64,000 nucleotides of DNA from Candidatus Blochmanniella camponoti (GCF_023585825.1 NZ_CP097751.1:186001-250000); one strand, 5' to 3'. Positions 12,919 through 27,708 are shown, counted from the first letter of the stretch. A program made the numbers and translations. The notes: generated by a model from the sequence alone, not told the origin.

Positions 12919-14193
12919 CTATTTCATTATATTTCTCATAATTGGACTGACAGCGTGAAAAGATCCAAATACTAAAATGCAATCATCACATGATGCATCT
13001 AATACAGATTGATTCCAAGCATCTAATATATTACTAAATCTCTGAACATTACAATTCAACAAACAACCAGATAGTTCTACAGAACTCGCAGAAAAAGGGA
13101 CATTTAAATCAGAACAATACCAAACGTCAACTAAATGACTTAAACAACATACGGTACCTTGAATATCCTTATTTTTTAACATTCCTATGACCATTCTCAC
13201 TTTACCTGTCCTTCTTTTAAGAAGGACAGGTAATCGTTTAGTTAAATAATTAGCAGCATGAGGATTATGCCCTACATCTAATATTGCAAGCGGGCTACGA
13301 GCAACTATTTGAAAACGTCCTGGCAACGTAGCTACTTGTAACCCATAGCTTATTGCTGTTTTATCCACCAAAAAAGGTAACCAATATAATACACTTAATG
13401 CTGTAGCGGCATTTTCTATTGGGATTATAGGTAGGGGTAAATCATATAATAATCTACAATCATTAGAGCACTCCCGCCACATCCACTTATTTCCATAAAC
13501 ACGAAAATTCCAGTCCCTTCCACGAGCAAACAACATTGCTCCGCAATATTGCGCCATTTTGCGCGCAATTACTGGAAAACAACTTTCACCAATTACTGCT
13601 GGTTTGTTAAAACGAAAAATACCTGATTTTTCCTGTGCAATCATATCACGATTTATACCTAAAAAATCAGTATGATCTATTGCAAAATTAGTAATTACAG
13701 AAATATCAGGGTTGACAATATTTGTAGCATCTAATCTGCCGCCTAATCCAACTTCAAGAATAACTAAATCTAATTTAGCTCGCTTAAATATATACAAAGC
13801 AGACAAAGTAATAAATTCAAAATAAGTTAATGCAATTTGATGACGTGCGGACTCTATAACAGATAATGCTTCAATATGCATGCTATCTGGAAGCTCTTTT
13901 CCACACACTCGAATCCGTTCATTATAAGAAAGTAGATGAGGAGAAGTATATAAACCAACTGTATTATTATTATTTAATAAAATAGTTTCTAATAAACAAC
14001 ATGTTGTACCCTTACCATTTGTACCTCCAACTAGTATAACATACTCTGCAGGATGTATTAAATCAAGATCAGTAGCTATTTTTCGTACCCTATCGAGATT
14101 TAAATCAATTAATACATGACTTAAAGATTCAATATAATTCAGCCATTTTCCCAGAGATGATTCCGCGGTGGGAGTATGAAAAATTTTATTCAT
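12919..14193 (-). CDS. folC: Bifunctional dihydrofolate synthase / folylpolyglutamate synthase
   Basis: Adds glutamate to dihydropteroate and to folates, cytoplasmic. It has 424 residues (E. coli 422). The Mur-ligase-type P-loop GGTNGKGTT is at residues 56-64, followed by YTSPHLLSYNERIR and the DVGHNPHAANYL motif of the C-terminal domain. It follows accD by 65 bases on the same strand, as in E. coli. An exact 15-bp inverted repeat lies inside the coding sequence at 13202-13233, where the protein is about two residues longer than E. coli FolC. Confidence 0.96.
   Translation of the reverse strand: MNKIFHTPTAESSLGKWLNYIESLSHVLIDLNLDRVRKIATDLDLIHPAEYVILVGGTNGKGTTCCLLETILLNNNNTVGLYTSPHLLSYNERIRVCGKELPDSMHIEALSVIESARHQIALTYFEFITLSALYIFKRAKLDLVILEVGLGGRLDATNIVNPDISVITNFAIDHTDFLGINRDMIAQEKSGIFRFNKPAVIGESCFPVIARKMAQYCGAMLFARGRDWNFRVYGNKWMWRECSNDCRLLYDLPLPIIPIENAATALSVLYWLPFLVDKTAISYGLQVATLPGRFQIVARSPLAILDVGHNPHAANYLTKRLPVLLKRRTGKVRMVIGMLKNKDIQGTVCCLSHLVDVWYCSDLNVPFSASSVELSGCLLNCNVQRFSNILDAWNQSVLDASCDDCILVFGSFHAVSPIMRNIMK
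13202..13233. repeat. Perfect 15-bp inverted repeat inside folC
   Basis: Arms TTACCTGTCCTTCTT and AAGAAGGACAGGTAA are exact reverse complements around a 2-base centre. In the folC frame they encode LPVLLKRRTGK, at the linker just after the YLTKR segment. This is richer in GC than the long hairpins in the spacers. Confidence 0.8.
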
Positions 14194-14258
14194 ATTTTAC
14201 ACAATTTTAATTATTGTAGTATTTTTGCATGGATATAAATTAATAAAAATACAGGCAT

Positions 14259-15143
14259 CTATTCGACACAATGTCTGTAATCACCTTTTGGTATTGGTTG
14301 TTGAGTTAACTTGGCTAATAACCCTGCTACTTTAAATCGTAAATCTGGTCTACGTACAATTAGATCAATCGATCCTTTTTCCAACAAAAATTCACTGCGT
14401 TGAAATCCCAACGGTAATTTTTCTCGAACTGTTTGCTCAATAATCCTAGGCCCAGCAAATCCTATAAGTGCTTTTGGCTCAGCAATATTCAGATCGCCTA
14501 ACATAGCTAAGCTAGCGGATACTCCTCCCATAGTAGGATTAGTTAAAACAGAAATATATGGTAAACATCGCTCATGTAAATTAGCTAACGCGGCACTAGT
14601 CCTCGCCATTTGCATTAAAGACATAAGAGCTTCTTGCATACGAGCACCACCACTTGCAGTAAAACAAACTAACGGACACCTAATTTTTAAGGCTTGATTT
14701 ACTGCATGCACAAAACGAGCTCCCACTACAGAAGACATCGATCCGCCAATAAAAGCGAATTCAAAAGAAGCAGCGACAATCTTCATGCCATATAAAGTAC
14801 CCTGCATAACTATCAATGCATCTTTTTCTTTTGTTATTTTTTGTGCTGAAATTAAACGATCTTTATATCTCTTCGAATCTCTAAACTTTAAAACATCTTT
14901 GGGTTCAAATTCACTTCCTAATTCAGATGTACTTCCTTGATCTAAAAAAGAAAACAAACGTACCCTCGCTGCAATTCTCATATGATGATCGCATTTAGGA
15001 CACACTTCTAAATTACGTTCTAACTCTTTTTTATATAACAATTGGCCACAATTATCGCACTTAGTCCATATTCCCTCTGGGATATTTATTTTTCGGGTGG
15101 GTATAATGGTACTTTTATTAAGAATTCGTTCAATCCAACTCAT
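14259..15143 (-). CDS. accD: Acetyl-CoA carboxylase carboxyltransferase subunit beta
   Basis: Beta subunit of the carboxyltransferase that makes malonyl-CoA with AccA, first step of fatty acid synthesis. It has 294 residues (E. coli 304), missing part of the variable C-terminal tail. The N-terminal zinc ribbon has Cys29, 32, 48 and 51. The crotonase-type core is intact: [22 protein letters not shown] (here [11 protein letters not shown]), TMGGVSAS and [11 protein letters not shown]. It precedes folC in an apparent two-gene unit. Confidence 0.97.
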   Translation of the reverse strand: MSWIERILNKSTIIPTRKINIPEGIWTKCDNCGQLLYKKELERNLEVCPKCDHHMRIAARVRLFSFLDQGSTSELGSEFEPKDVLKFRDSKRYKDRLISAQKITKEKDALIVMQGTLYGMKIVAASFEFAFIGGSMSSVVGARFVHAVNQALKIRCPLVCFTASGGARMQEALMSLMQMARTSAALANLHERCLPYISVLTNPTMGGVSASLAMLGDLNIAEPKALIGFAGPRIIEQTVREKLPLGFQRSEFLLEKGSIDLIVRRPDLRFKVAGLLAKLTQQPIPKGDYRHCVE

Positions 15144-15499
15144 TTTTAACCTTTAAAGTTTTAAAGAAATTAAATATGCTTAACATATATTCACTGCTAT
15201 AAATATTAATAATTCCATGTTCACAAATTATTTATAAAAAAATAAATCCATTATTAAAATATAGCTTAATAAAACTACCGCCCTCATTGATACTAATATA
15301 GTATGTCGAATACTATGCCATATACAATTATTTTCATATACATATTTTGCGAAATATAATAAAAATAATTCAATCACATGAAGACATCTTATAAAAATAA
15401 TTAAAAAAATATAATTTATTTCGCATTAAAACATAGATTCATAGAAATATATGCAAATATGATAATAATGCAAAACAAAATGCAAAATATTTATGTGCA
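15144..15499. other. Spacer between truA and accD
   Basis: 356 AT-rich bases. E. coli carries dedA here; no readable remnant was found. I see nothing else except short AT-rich dyads such as ATAGTAT/ATACTAT near 15298-15316. Confidence 0.5.
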
Positions 15500-16297
15500 C
15501 TACAGTTCTTCGATGAAAGAAGAAGGGATAGAAAAATCTGAAGGATATTTAACTTCCACCAAATATAAACCACTAGCTGGAGCTGTTACACCAGCTAGTG
15601 ATCTATCACAATTTTCTAACAACTCTGCAATCCATGTTTCTGGTTGCTCCCCACAACCAACTTTTACTAAACTACCTACAATATTTCGTACCATACGATA
15701 CATAAAAGAATTAGCTTTAATATCTATCACAATACATTGACCTTTGCGTATGATACGTATATGATATAATTTTCTTCGCGCTGAATGTGATTGACACCCT
15801 GCGGCACGAAACGAAGAAAAATCATTTTCTCCTAATAAATACTGAGCAGCATCACACATTTTATTGATATCTAAATATTTTTTATAATGCCAAGTTTTTC
15901 TAAATAACAAAGCAGATCGTATACAACTATTATTGATAATATAACAATAACGACGAGAAATGGCGCTAAAACGAGCATGAAAGTCTTTATGTACTAGTCT
16001 AGCCCAGCGTACGCAAATACTTGACGGCAAATAACGATTCATACCCAATGTCCAGGCTGATTTTGAGCACCGAGAATAAGTTTCAAAATGAACAACTTGC
16101 CCCAAAGCGTGTACTCCAGAATCGGTTCTGCCCGCGCAAAATACCGTTACTGACTCAGCTGTTATTTTTTTTATAGCGTTTTCTATGTAACTCTGGATAC
16201 TTGGCACATCTCTTTGTCTTTGCCAACCGCAATACCAAGACCCATCGTATTCAATGCCTAAAGCAAATTTTTGCATTACACTGCAACTTTTATTCAA
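15500..16297 (-). CDS. truA: tRNA pseudouridine(38-40) synthase
   Basis: Isomerises uridines 38-40 in the anticodon stem-loop of many tRNAs. It has 265 residues (E. coli 270). The catalytic Asp59 sits in CAGRTDSGVHALGQVVHFE. The C-terminal SFMYRMVRNIVG motif is also present. It stands alone on the minus strand; the E. coli neighbours dedA and usg are missing. Confidence 0.96.
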   Translation of the reverse strand: MNKSCSVMQKFALGIEYDGSWYCGWQRQRDVPSIQSYIENAIKKITAESVTVFCAGRTDSGVHALGQVVHFETYSRCSKSAWTLGMNRYLPSSICVRWARLVHKDFHARFSAISRRYCYIINNSCIRSALLFRKTWHYKKYLDINKMCDAAQYLLGENDFSSFRAAGCQSHSARRKLYHIRIIRKGQCIVIDIKANSFMYRMVRNIVGSLVKVGCGEQPETWIAELLENCDRSLAGVTAPASGLYLVEVKYPSDFSIPSSFIEEL

Positions 16298-16776
16298 ATA
16301 TGTGATGAATCTATATGAGATTAATACTAATTACATGAGTTCTAATTAAATATAAAGATACATAACGGATATTTTATTTTAATAAAAACAATACATACAC
16401 ATACAACACAAGCTAATTAAATTCAATAACAATGGAACCACAAAGCACAGTGGTTCATAATCTATATCTTCAAGATAAAAATATCGTAAAATCAGCGCGT
16501 AATAACTATTAATGAAAAATCAATATACTGTATGTCATTCTTATCAACAAAAAAATATAAGCGCTTATCTACTATACATAAAAATAGATATACCTAACTC
16601 AGCAGAATAAATGTACAAAAACACTTTTCAACATATATAGACAATAATCCTTAAAAAATGCTTGTATACAAAAACTCTTTACCCTAAACATACAGTCATA
16701 ACCCACTCAATATGCATTACAATACAAAAACTAGTAAACATGGACGCAATACAACAACACATATGCGAATATAATT
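16298..16776. other. Spacer between pdxB and truA
   Basis: 479 bases with no recognisable gene. E. coli has usg in this place; it has left no readable trace. A short dyad GAACCAC/GTGGTTC (16435-16456) is present and could be a weak transcript end for pdxB. Confidence 0.45.
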
Positions 16777-17919
<1,143 letters not shown>

Positions 17920-18120
17920 TTACTATATGTAAAGATTAAAATAATCATAATAACTACTCACCACGCTTGTATGCTTTCATCATATCCGATCATATAAGTA
18001 TAATATAAGTTTAAAAAACGCCCCTGAATATTCACATTTACAACTATATATTGTATTTTGTATGTGTAAAATACAATATACGGCACTAAACCTTATATAA
18101 CCAAAATATTGAAAAAACAT

Positions 18121-19335
18121 TCAGGAATATTTACTCATAATTAATGTAGCATTTGTTCCTCCGAACCCAAAACTATTAGTCATGGCTGTTTTTAATTTAC
18201 GATAAACAGGATTATTAACAACAATTCTCATATTTTTCATATATGGATCTAAATGATCAATATTAATACTTGGAGCGATAAAATTATGTTTTAACATTAA
18301 TAAAGTAAAAATAGTTTCATGAACTCCAGCAGCACCTAATGAATGACCGGTCATTGACTTAGTAGAAGAAAAAGAAGGATGTTGATCGCCAAAAATTTCA
18401 CGAATAGCCCAAATTTCTTTGATATCACCTATTTGAGTTGATGTACCGTGCACATTAAGATAATCTATCGAACCGCCAACATTTCTTAATGCCATTTTCA
18501 TACATCGAATTGCTCCTTCTCCAGAAGGAGCAACCATGTCACATCCATCGGACGTAGCTCCATACCCAACAATTTCTGCATAAATATAAGCTCCACGACT
18601 TAAAGCATGCGTTAACTCTTCTATTACAACTATCCCTCCGCCTCCCGCAATTACGAACCCATCTCTATTGATATCATAAGGACGAGATGCTCTTTCTGGT
18701 GTCATATTATACTTCGTAGATAATGCACCCATAGCATCAAATTCACAAGCCATTTCCCAACATAATTCCTCTCCGCCTCCAGCAAAAATAATAGATTGTT
18801 TTCCTGATTGAATTAATTCAACCGCATTTCCGATACAATGTGTAGATGTGGAACAAGCGGAACTGATAGAATAACTAACCCCACGAATTTTAAAAGAAGT
18901 AGCCAAGCATGCTGATACGCCTGAAGCCATAGATTTAGTGACCATATAAGGACCCACTCCTCTCAAACCACGCAAACGCATTCCATTAGATCCAGAAACT
19001 TGATTACGTGGGGATCCCCCTCCGGATCCGACAATCAATCCTGTTTGATCATTAGAAACCATACCTGCAGATAATCCAGAATCTATTATGGCCTGTTCCA
19101 TAGATAAATAAGTATAAATAGATGCATCACTCATAAAACGAGCAATCTTACGATCAATTAATCCTGATGTATTAAGTTTAATATTACCCCAAACATGACT
19201 ACGCATGCCAGATTCTTCTAATTCTTGAGAAAAAGTGACTCCAGATCTACCACTTTTTAAAGAAACCAAAACTTCATTCTGATTATTTCCAATACTTGAT
19301 ATAATCCCTAAACCAGTGATAACAGCGCGTTTCAT
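18121..19335 (-). CDS. fabB: 3-oxoacyl-[acyl-carrier-protein] synthase I
   Basis: Condensing enzyme of fatty acid elongation, needed for unsaturated chains in E. coli. It has 404 residues (E. coli 406). The Cys-His-His catalytic triad is complete: Cys161 (SSACSTSTH), His296 (NVHGTST) and His331 (TGHSLGAAG). The C-terminal [11 protein letters not shown] glycine motif is intact. Monocistronic on the minus strand. Confidence 0.97.
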   Translation of the reverse strand: MKRAVITGLGIISSIGNNQNEVLVSLKSGRSGVTFSQELEESGMRSHVWGNIKLNTSGLIDRKIARFMSDASIYTYLSMEQAIIDSGLSAGMVSNDQTGLIVGSGGGSPRNQVSGSNGMRLRGLRGVGPYMVTKSMASGVSACLATSFKIRGVSYSISSACSTSTHCIGNAVELIQSGKQSIIFAGGGEELCWEMACEFDAMGALSTKYNMTPERASRPYDINRDGFVIAGGGGIVVIEELTHALSRGAYIYAEIVGYGATSDGCDMVAPSGEGAIRCMKMALRNVGGSIDYLNVHGTSTQIGDIKEIWAIREIFGDQHPSFSSTKSMTGHSLGAAGVHETIFTLLMLKHNFIAPSINIDHLDPYMKNMRIVVNNPVYRKLKTAMTNSFGFGGTNATLIMSKYS

Positions 19336-20138
19336 TTTTTATATACCTCATGATAATAATGTTTTGTAATATCAAAATCGTACTAAACCTTAAACATATC
19401 TACTTAAAATGTTAAATCGTACGGTAAAAATTATTAACATAAGAAAGAACTCAATAATTTACAAACCCAATCATTACTTATTTAAATATTTTAAAAGAAT
19501 ATTCTATTGATCTTCAGGATATATCCCTTTAAATTGTAATCCAACATACAAAAATGTATTATTTGACTATTTAATAGTTATTTATACCGTTATAATATAT
19601 GACAGTATCAAGCGCATACTAATATAATTAGATATAATGTGATTTAATCATCAAAGTATACTGTTTCAAAATAAATAGCACTACATCTCATAAAACAAAA
19701 AATCGTAACACATTTATGAAAAATATAAACACAACAATTATAGTTCACTGAAAACATAAACATATATTTATAACTGGTACTGATTTTGAATCAAAATGTT
19801 GTATTAATTACAAAGCATATTCAATGCAATTGAATTACATATGCATAAATTAGTAAGTTAAATAACTTATAATCAACATATAACTACAACAAAGTACAAA
19901 ACCATATATAAAGTATCTATATATACAGTCAATAAATACTAATACGTAATTACATGATAACCATTCTCATATTATACTTTTATTAAACTAGCTATAACAT
20001 AGATATCACTATGTGTACAATCTGTACATAAATTACAAAAATATAATACTTTAATTTTTAATTATAAAACAAATTACACTCTCACACACAATAACTTTAC
20101 AGATCTGTATATGAATATAATCACAGGAATTACAATCC
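19336..20138. other. Divergent spacer between fabB and prmB
   Basis: 803 AT-rich bases between two divergent genes; both promoters must lie here. E. coli has mnmC and others in this interval. No coding remnant could be read with confidence. A small repeat TGTACA-ATC-TGTACA lies at 20014-20028. Confidence 0.45.
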
Positions 20139-21053
20139 ATGAAGAACGTAACTAAAGAAACACTGACAGAAATTCATACTATATTAGACATATTACGTTG
20201 GAGTAGCAGTCAATTTAATGCTAACCCAATTTTTTACGGGCATGGTACTAATAATTTTTGGGACGAAACATTACATTTAATACTACCTAGTATATACTTA
20301 CCTATAAATATTCCAACCCAAATATACCAAGCCCGTTTAACCTCGAGAGAGCGCTCTAAGATAATCAAGTTAGTTAACTATCGCATAAAGAAACGCATAC
20401 CAGTCCCTTACTTAACTTGTCAAGCATGGTTTTGTGGTTTAAAGTTTTATGTAGATAAACGAGTATTTATTCCTCGCTCTCCAATTGGAGAGCTAATTAC
20501 ATCATGTTTTAATGATCTATTACCCCAGTACCCATATCGTATTCTTGATATGGGTACTGGCAGCGGATGTATCGCTGTTGCAATCGCTACAGTTTACCCA
20601 AAATCTGAAATAGATGCAGTAGATATTTCCATCGATGCATTAAAAGTAGCTGAACACAATATTAAACTATATAATTTAGAACATCGTGTTTTCCCTATTC
20701 ATTCCGATTTATTTAGCAATTTGCCACAATTAAAATATGATCTAATCATAACTAACCCTCCTTATGTAAAGAATTCGGATATATATAAATTACCGAAAGA
20801 ATTTCATTATGAACCTATGATATCATTATCTGCAGATAATGATGGATTAAAGATAATTCAAAAAATACTAATGAACGTTATGCATCATTTAAATACAAAT
20901 GGAACTTTAATATGCGAAGTAGGTAGTACTAAAATGGCATTAATAGAGCGTTATCCAAATATACCATTTCGTTGGTTGCGTCTTTCTAACGGAGGAAAAG
21001 GTGTATTTATGTTAACTTATGAGCAATTATTATCTTTTGATAACACTGAATAG
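20139..21053 (+). CDS. prmB: Ribosomal protein uL3 glutamine methyltransferase
   Basis: SAM-dependent N5-glutamine methyltransferase of ribosomal protein uL3. It has 304 residues. The SAM motif DMGTGSGCIA is at residues 137-146 and the catalytic NPPY motif at 196-199. It could be confused with PrmC (release-factor methylase), but the N-terminal region and the position directly before aroC match E. coli prmB. AGGA lies upstream of the ATG. aroC starts 24 bases after its stop. Confidence 0.93.
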   Translation: MKNVTKETLTEIHTILDILRWSSSQFNANPIFYGHGTNNFWDETLHLILPSIYLPINIPTQIYQARLTSRERSKIIKLVNYRIKKRIPVPYLTCQAWFCGLKFYVDKRVFIPRSPIGELITSCFNDLLPQYPYRILDMGTGSGCIAVAIATVYPKSEIDAVDISIDALKVAEHNIKLYNLEHRVFPIHSDLFSNLPQLKYDLIITNPPYVKNSDIYKLPKEFHYEPMISLSADNDGLKIIQKILMNVMHHLNTNGTLICEVGSTKMALIERYPNIPFRWLRLSNGGKGVFMLTYEQLLSFDNTE

Positions 21054-21077
21054 TCAACAATTAAGGAAATTTTAATA

Positions 21078-22142
21078 ATGGCTGGTAATAGTATTGGGCA
21101 ATTTTTTAGAATTACAACATTTGGAGAATCACATGGATCTGCATTAGGTGGTATTATTGATGGAGTACCTCCAAGCCTTCCTTTAACAGAAAAAGATCTA
21201 CAATACGATCTAGATCGTAGACGTCCGGGTTCTTCTCGTTATACTAGTCAGCGATCAGAATTAGATACAGTAGAAATTTTATCTGGTGTCTTTAATGGAA
21301 AAACAACAGGTACTAGCATAGGATTAATCATCAAAAATACTGATCATCGGCCTCAAGATTACGAAAAAATAAAAAATCTATACCGACCTGGGCATGCTGA
21401 TTATACTTATGAAAAAAAATACGGTTTTAGAGATTACCGTGGCGGAGGACGTTCTTCAGCACGTGAAACAGCAGTACGAGTAGCAGCAGGAGCTGTTGCT
21501 AAAAAATATCTATTTAATAGAAAAAATATAAAAATTCGTGGATTCTTAGCACAAATGGGCGATGTTCATTGTAATTTAAAAGATTGGCGGCAAGTCGATA
21601 ACAATCCATTCTTTTGCCCTGATATTGAACAATTAACTGCATTAGATACATTAATAAATAATTTACAAAAATCTGGAGACTCTATTGGCGCAAAAATAAC
21701 AATAATAGCAGAAAATATACCAATTGGTTTAGGTGAACCTGTATTCGATCGACTTGATGCTGATTTAGCTCATGCATTGATGAGTATTAATGCAGTAAAA
21801 GGCGTAGAAATTGGGGATGGATTTTCAGTTATTACTAAACGTGGTAGCGAACATCGAGACGAAATGACATTAGATGGATTTGATAGCAATAATGCCGGAG
21901 GAATATTAGGAGGAATTAGCAATGGTCAACCAATAATCATGCATATAGCCATTAAACCAACCTCAAGCATAACAGTACCAGGAAAAACCATTACACGTGA
22001 AAATGAAGAAACACACGTAGTTACTATAGGACGACATGATCCTTGCATAGGAATTAGAGTAGTACCCATAGCAGAAGCTATGGTGGCGATTGTTGTCATG
22101 GATCATCTACTTAGACAACGCGCACAATGTGAAAAAATATAA
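21078..22142 (+). CDS. aroC: Chorismate synthase
   Basis: Converts 5-enolpyruvylshikimate-3-phosphate to chorismate with reduced FMN, the last shared step to aromatic amino acids. It has 354 residues (E. coli 361). The signatures GESHGSALG near the N-terminus, [12 protein letters not shown], and the C-terminal [10 protein letters not shown] motif are intact. Probably co-transcribed with prmB. Retention of this step fits a symbiont supplying aromatic amino acids to its host. Confidence 0.97.
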   Translation: MAGNSIGQFFRITTFGESHGSALGGIIDGVPPSLPLTEKDLQYDLDRRRPGSSRYTSQRSELDTVEILSGVFNGKTTGTSIGLIIKNTDHRPQDYEKIKNLYRPGHADYTYEKKYGFRDYRGGGRSSARETAVRVAAGAVAKKYLFNRKNIKIRGFLAQMGDVHCNLKDWRQVDNNPFFCPDIEQLTALDTLINNLQKSGDSIGAKITIIAENIPIGLGEPVFDRLDADLAHALMSINAVKGVEIGDGFSVITKRGSEHRDEMTLDGFDSNNAGGILGGISNGQPIIMHIAIKPTSSITVPGKTITRENEETHVVTIGRHDPCIGIRVVPIAEAMVAIVVMDHLLRQRAQCEKI

Positions 22143-22449
22143 TAATCCAAAATAAAATATAGGATTAAATTAAAAAATAAATACATATATATTTACTAAA
22201 AACCAATTGCAATATTTTTACAATTATTCATGCAAAATCAATAATAAGTAGATATAACGTTATGTATATTAAATCAATAAAATCATTTTTTAACAAATTT
22301 CACATTTTAAAACAGTTCTATGCCCATGTGTATCTCTTTTTATATATCAAGACATCTATCATTTTGCAGTATCCAAAAACGCACAAATAACATACATGGA
22401 TTTATGTTTATTAGAATGTAATAATAATTTGAATGTATGATTTTAACAA
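22143..22449. other. Spacer between aroC and tRNA-Arg
   Basis: 307 AT-rich bases; I see no gene or strong structure in it. Confidence 0.5.
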
Positions 22450-22521
22450 GTCTTCGTAGTTAAAAGGATATAACGAGCCTCTCCTAAAGGCTAATTACAG
22501 GTTCGATTCCTGTCGAAGACA
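22450..22521 (+). tRNA. argW: tRNA-Arg (anticodon CCT)
   Basis: Complete cloverleaf: acceptor GTCTTCG/CGAAGAC, D arm closed by GTTA/TAAC, anticodon stem AGCCT/AGGCT with loop CTCCTAA (anticodon CCT at 22483-22485), T arm ACAGG/CCTGT and discriminator A. CCA is not encoded. It reads AGG codons. The position beside mntH matches E. coli argW. A small dyad GTTATAT/ATATAAC at 22526-22543 may end the transcript. Confidence 0.95.
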
Positions 22522-22924
22522 CACAGTTATATGATTATATAACTCGATATTAAATACACTCAAATAAGTGTATAATGCAGTAAACATAACCTTGTTTCTT
22601 ATTAAATTTACAACTTTAAAATAGATATTTTATACCACAATTTCCTATTAAATACAATAATATACGATCGTAAGATATACTTATGGGACAAACACATAAA
22701 TATAAACAATTATAAAAATTAAATAATTAATAATTATATGTTTTCTCTAAAATAGAGACAAAAGAATTTATAACTAATGTTTACCTCTACATATAAATCT
22801 ATAAAGCGTTTTATTTAATTAAATTAAAACAAATTTTAATGATAACGAAAACACACATAATGAACCACTACACGGTAAAACAGAAAATTTTAACAGCAAT
22901 CACCTACATTAACTTCTTGATTTA
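22522..22924. other. Spacer between tRNA-Arg and mntH
   Basis: 403 bases between a plus-strand tRNA and the 3' end of the minus-strand mntH. Apart from the small dyad directly after the tRNA, nothing is recognisable. Confidence 0.5.
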
Positions 22925-24497
<1,573 letters not shown>

Positions 24498-25685
24498 GTG
24501 TCTCGCATTTTTCATTTTATCTTAGGATTTACTGCAATAGTAATTCTGTCACTGATTGCCAGTAGTAATCCAAAAAACATTCGTGTACGCTTTATTTTTC
24601 AAGTATTAATAATAGAAATTTTATTTGGATATTTTATTTTACATTCCCAATTAGGATCAAATTCTATACGAAAATTATGTACTTTGTTCAATACACTGTT
24701 AATTTTTGCGTCAGAAGGAACAAACTTTGTCTTTGGAGGAATGCACGCACAGGGATTAGCTACTTTTTTCTTAAACATACTTTGTCCAATAATTTTCATT
24801 TCCGCGCTAATTGGTATTTTACAATATACTCATATATTAATATTTTCTATTCGAATAATTGGAACTATTTTATCTAAAATTAATGGAATGGGAAAGTTAG
24901 AATCTTTCAATGCTGTCAGTTCATTGATCTTAGGGCAATCTGAAAATTTTATAGTATATAAAAATATTATAGGAAAAATACCTGCACCACGAATGTATAC
25001 CATGGCAGCAACTGCCATGTCTACAGTGTCTCTTTCCATAATTGGTGCCTATATGACCATGCTAGCTCCAAAATATGTTGTAGCAGCATTAATATTAAAT
25101 ATGTTTAGTGCTTTTATCATATTATCATTGCTTAATCCTTATGTAGTAGATACAGAAAGAGATCTAGACATCACCGATTTTTACATCAATAACCAAAATA
25201 TTTTTGAAATTATAGGAGAATATATTTTAATTGGATTCAAAATAGCTGTTACTGTTACTGCAATGTTGATAGGGTTTATTGCGCTTATTTCCGCTCTTAA
25301 TTTCACATTTAAAATATTATTTAATACATCTTTACAAGAAATTTTAGGATATATTTTCTTTCCCTGCGCTTGGATTATGGGTATACCTGCTGATGAAATA
25401 CTCCCAGTCAGCAGTATTATGGCAACTAAATTAATTTCTAATGAATTTATTGCAATTATAAACCTACAAACAATTTCTGATGATTTATCGCCTCAAACTG
25501 TAGGAATAGCATCAGTTTTCTTGGTTTCATTTTCTAACTTCTCATCTATTGGTATTATTGCAGGTGCTATTAAAGGACTTAATGAAACACAAGGTAATAT
25601 AATTTCACATCTCGGATTTAAACTAATATATAGCTCCACACTTATCAATATGCTATCTGCTTCAATAGTCGGTTTACTTATATGA
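24498..25685 (+). CDS. nupC: Nucleoside:proton symporter NupC
   Basis: Concentrative nucleoside transporter (CNT family) in the inner membrane. It has 395 residues (E. coli 400). The conserved core [21 protein letters not shown] segment (here [14 protein letters not shown]), [10 protein letters not shown] and [11 protein letters not shown] are near-identical to E. coli. The start is GTG with GGAG at 24486-24489, 8 bases upstream. Import of host nucleosides would suit a reduced genome, but the direction of use here is inference. Confidence 0.96.
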   Translation: MSRIFHFILGFTAIVILSLIASSNPKNIRVRFIFQVLIIEILFGYFILHSQLGSNSIRKLCTLFNTLLIFASEGTNFVFGGMHAQGLATFFLNILCPIIFISALIGILQYTHILIFSIRIIGTILSKINGMGKLESFNAVSSLILGQSENFIVYKNIIGKIPAPRMYTMAATAMSTVSLSIIGAYMTMLAPKYVVAALILNMFSAFIILSLLNPYVVDTERDLDITDFYINNQNIFEIIGEYILIGFKIAVTVTAMLIGFIALISALNFTFKILFNTSLQEILGYIFFPCAWIMGIPADEILPVSSIMATKLISNEFIAIINLQTISDDLSPQTVGIASVFLVSFSNFSSIGIIAGAIKGLNETQGNIISHLGFKLIYSSTLINMLSASIVGLLI

Positions 25686-25749
25686 TGATTATCGCTAACG
25701 ATTAAATGATAAATCAAATATTTTAATATTATTTAGAGACGAAAACCGC

Positions 25750-25790
25750 TAATAATCTAAATTGCATGTAGCATGCAATTTAGATTATTA
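25750..25790. terminator. 19-bp perfect hairpin after nupC
   Basis: Arms 25750-25768 and 25772-25790 are exact reverse complements with a 3-base loop, 64 bases after the nupC stop. Convergent tRNA-Ala lies beyond. No T-run follows, so it would be a stable but non-canonical, possibly two-way, transcript end. Confidence 0.5.
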
Positions 25791-25892
25791 ATACAATCAA
25801 AATACAATCTCATAAAACAAAAAATAAAATAAAAATACACATGCATTAATATTATGTGATTTAAAAAATTATATAATAATATAAAAAATAAG

Positions 25893-25965
<73 letters not shown>

Positions 25966-26139
25966 ATTACAAATCTCCTCTGTTTCTCTGTTTTATACAA
26001 TCATAATCCCGATGATATTTTTATACCTTTTTGAATAACAATAACTATCAAAATACTATATTATAGATGATATAACCCCAACGTGATAATGAAAAGTCAG
26101 TATGTATACAACAGTTATTTTTTGTATTTCCATCTAATA

Positions 26140-27546
26140 CTATGTTGAAATATAGCGTACAGCCTGATCAAGGCGCTCTAATACACGAGACTGACCAATT
26201 GCATGTATGGTAATACTGAGCGTTGGAGAACAATCCGTTCCGGTTAATGCTACACGAAGTGGCATACCTATTTTATCTATGCTAGTATTAAATTCATTGA
26301 CGGTTCCTATAATTATAGATTTAATAATCTCTGGCGTCCAATCAACTATATTGCTGAATTTTTTTCTTAAAAATTTTAATGGTGTTATCGCAACAGGTTT
26401 TAAATAATCTTTAGCTACCTTATTATCGAATAAATCAAAATCTATATAAAAATATAGACAATTATTTACAATTTCTTTTAATGTACGCGAACGTCTTGCA
26501 AATAATTTTATTATATCAGTTAATTTTGGACCATTTTGTATATTGATTTTTTGTTGATGCATATGCCATGATAAATGTGAAGCTACGTAGTCTATTGGCA
26601 AATGATTAATATAATAATGATTCAACCAAAGTAATTTTTCAAGATTTAAAATACTAGGAGATTTACTAATTCTGCTCAAATCAAAATATTTTATCATCTC
26701 TTCAATACTAAAAATTTCTTGATCTCCATGCGACCATCCCAATCTTACTAAATAATTAAGTATTGCTTCAGGGAGAAACCCATCATTACGATATTGCATA
26801 ATACCCAATGTTCCACGGCGTTTTGATAGTTTTTTTAAATTATTATCTAATATCATTGACACGTGAGCATACGTTGGTATTGGAGCTCGCAATGCTTTTA
26901 AAATATTAATCTGACGCGGAGTATTATTAATGTGTTCTGCACCTCGTATGATGTGAGTAATTTGCATATCCATATCGTCTATTACAACGCAAAAATTATA
27001 TGTTGGAGAACCATCGGCTCGGCGAATAATTAAATCATCCAATTCCTTGTTATTAAATGTAATTGTACCTCTGATTTGATCATGAAATATTACTACGCCT
27101 TCCTGAGGATTACAAAAACGTACCACATAAGAACTAATACAAGAATTATGTATAACCGTAGATTTAAAACGACAATAACCATCATATTTAGGTTTTTCTC
27201 CGTTTTTTATTTGATTTAATCGCAACGATTCTAACCTTTCTGACGAACAATAACACTTATAAGCCATATCGTGCTGAATCATATAACTTATTATACTATT
27301 GTAACGACTAAACCTATCAGTTTGAAAATAAGGACCTTCATCCCAATTTAAACGAAGCCAATTCATCCCTGCAACAATCAGATCAACTGTATCATCTATA
27401 GAACGTTGCGAATCAGAATCTTCTATACGTAATAAAAATTTACCACCTTGCTTTCGAGCAAACAACCAAGAATATAAAGCAGTACGAATATTGCCAATAT
27501 GTATGGAACCTGTAGGACTGGGTGCAAATCGAGTTTTAATATTCAT
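26140..27546 (-). CDS. gltX: Glutamyl-tRNA synthetase
   Basis: Class I aminoacyl-tRNA synthetase charging tRNA-Glu. It has 468 residues (E. coli 471). The HIGH-type motif is HIGN at residues 16-19 and the KMSKS-type motif is KLSKR at 239-243. Of the E. coli zinc ligands Cys98, Cys100, Cys125 and His127, the three cysteines are kept, but residue 127 is Phe (YCRF). tRNA-Ala lies on one side and tRNA-Val/tRNA-Lys on the other, as in E. coli. Confidence 0.96.
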   Translation of the reverse strand: MNIKTRFAPSPTGSIHIGNIRTALYSWLFARKQGGKFLLRIEDSDSQRSIDDTVDLIVAGMNWLRLNWDEGPYFQTDRFSRYNSIISYMIQHDMAYKCYCSSERLESLRLNQIKNGEKPKYDGYCRFKSTVIHNSCISSYVVRFCNPQEGVVIFHDQIRGTITFNNKELDDLIIRRADGSPTYNFCVVIDDMDMQITHIIRGAEHINNTPRQINILKALRAPIPTYAHVSMILDNNLKKLSKRRGTLGIMQYRNDGFLPEAILNYLVRLGWSHGDQEIFSIEEMIKYFDLSRISKSPSILNLEKLLWLNHYYINHLPIDYVASHLSWHMHQQKINIQNGPKLTDIIKLFARRSRTLKEIVNNCLYFYIDFDLFDNKVAKDYLKPVAITPLKFLRKKFSNIVDWTPEIIKSIIIGTVNEFNTSIDKIGMPLRVALTGTDCSPTLSITIHAIGQSRVLERLDQAVRYIST

Positions 27547-27708
27547 AAAAATTAAGTACCTGACTGTAGATAATCATCAAATTTTCATTTGAGTCAATAC
27601 AAAATGAAATTTGATTTTCACATTAATAAAAACAATTAAAAAATCTCTATTTTTATAAAAACCCATTGACTCGTATCAATGAATCCATATAATTCAATTC
27701 AACAGAAA

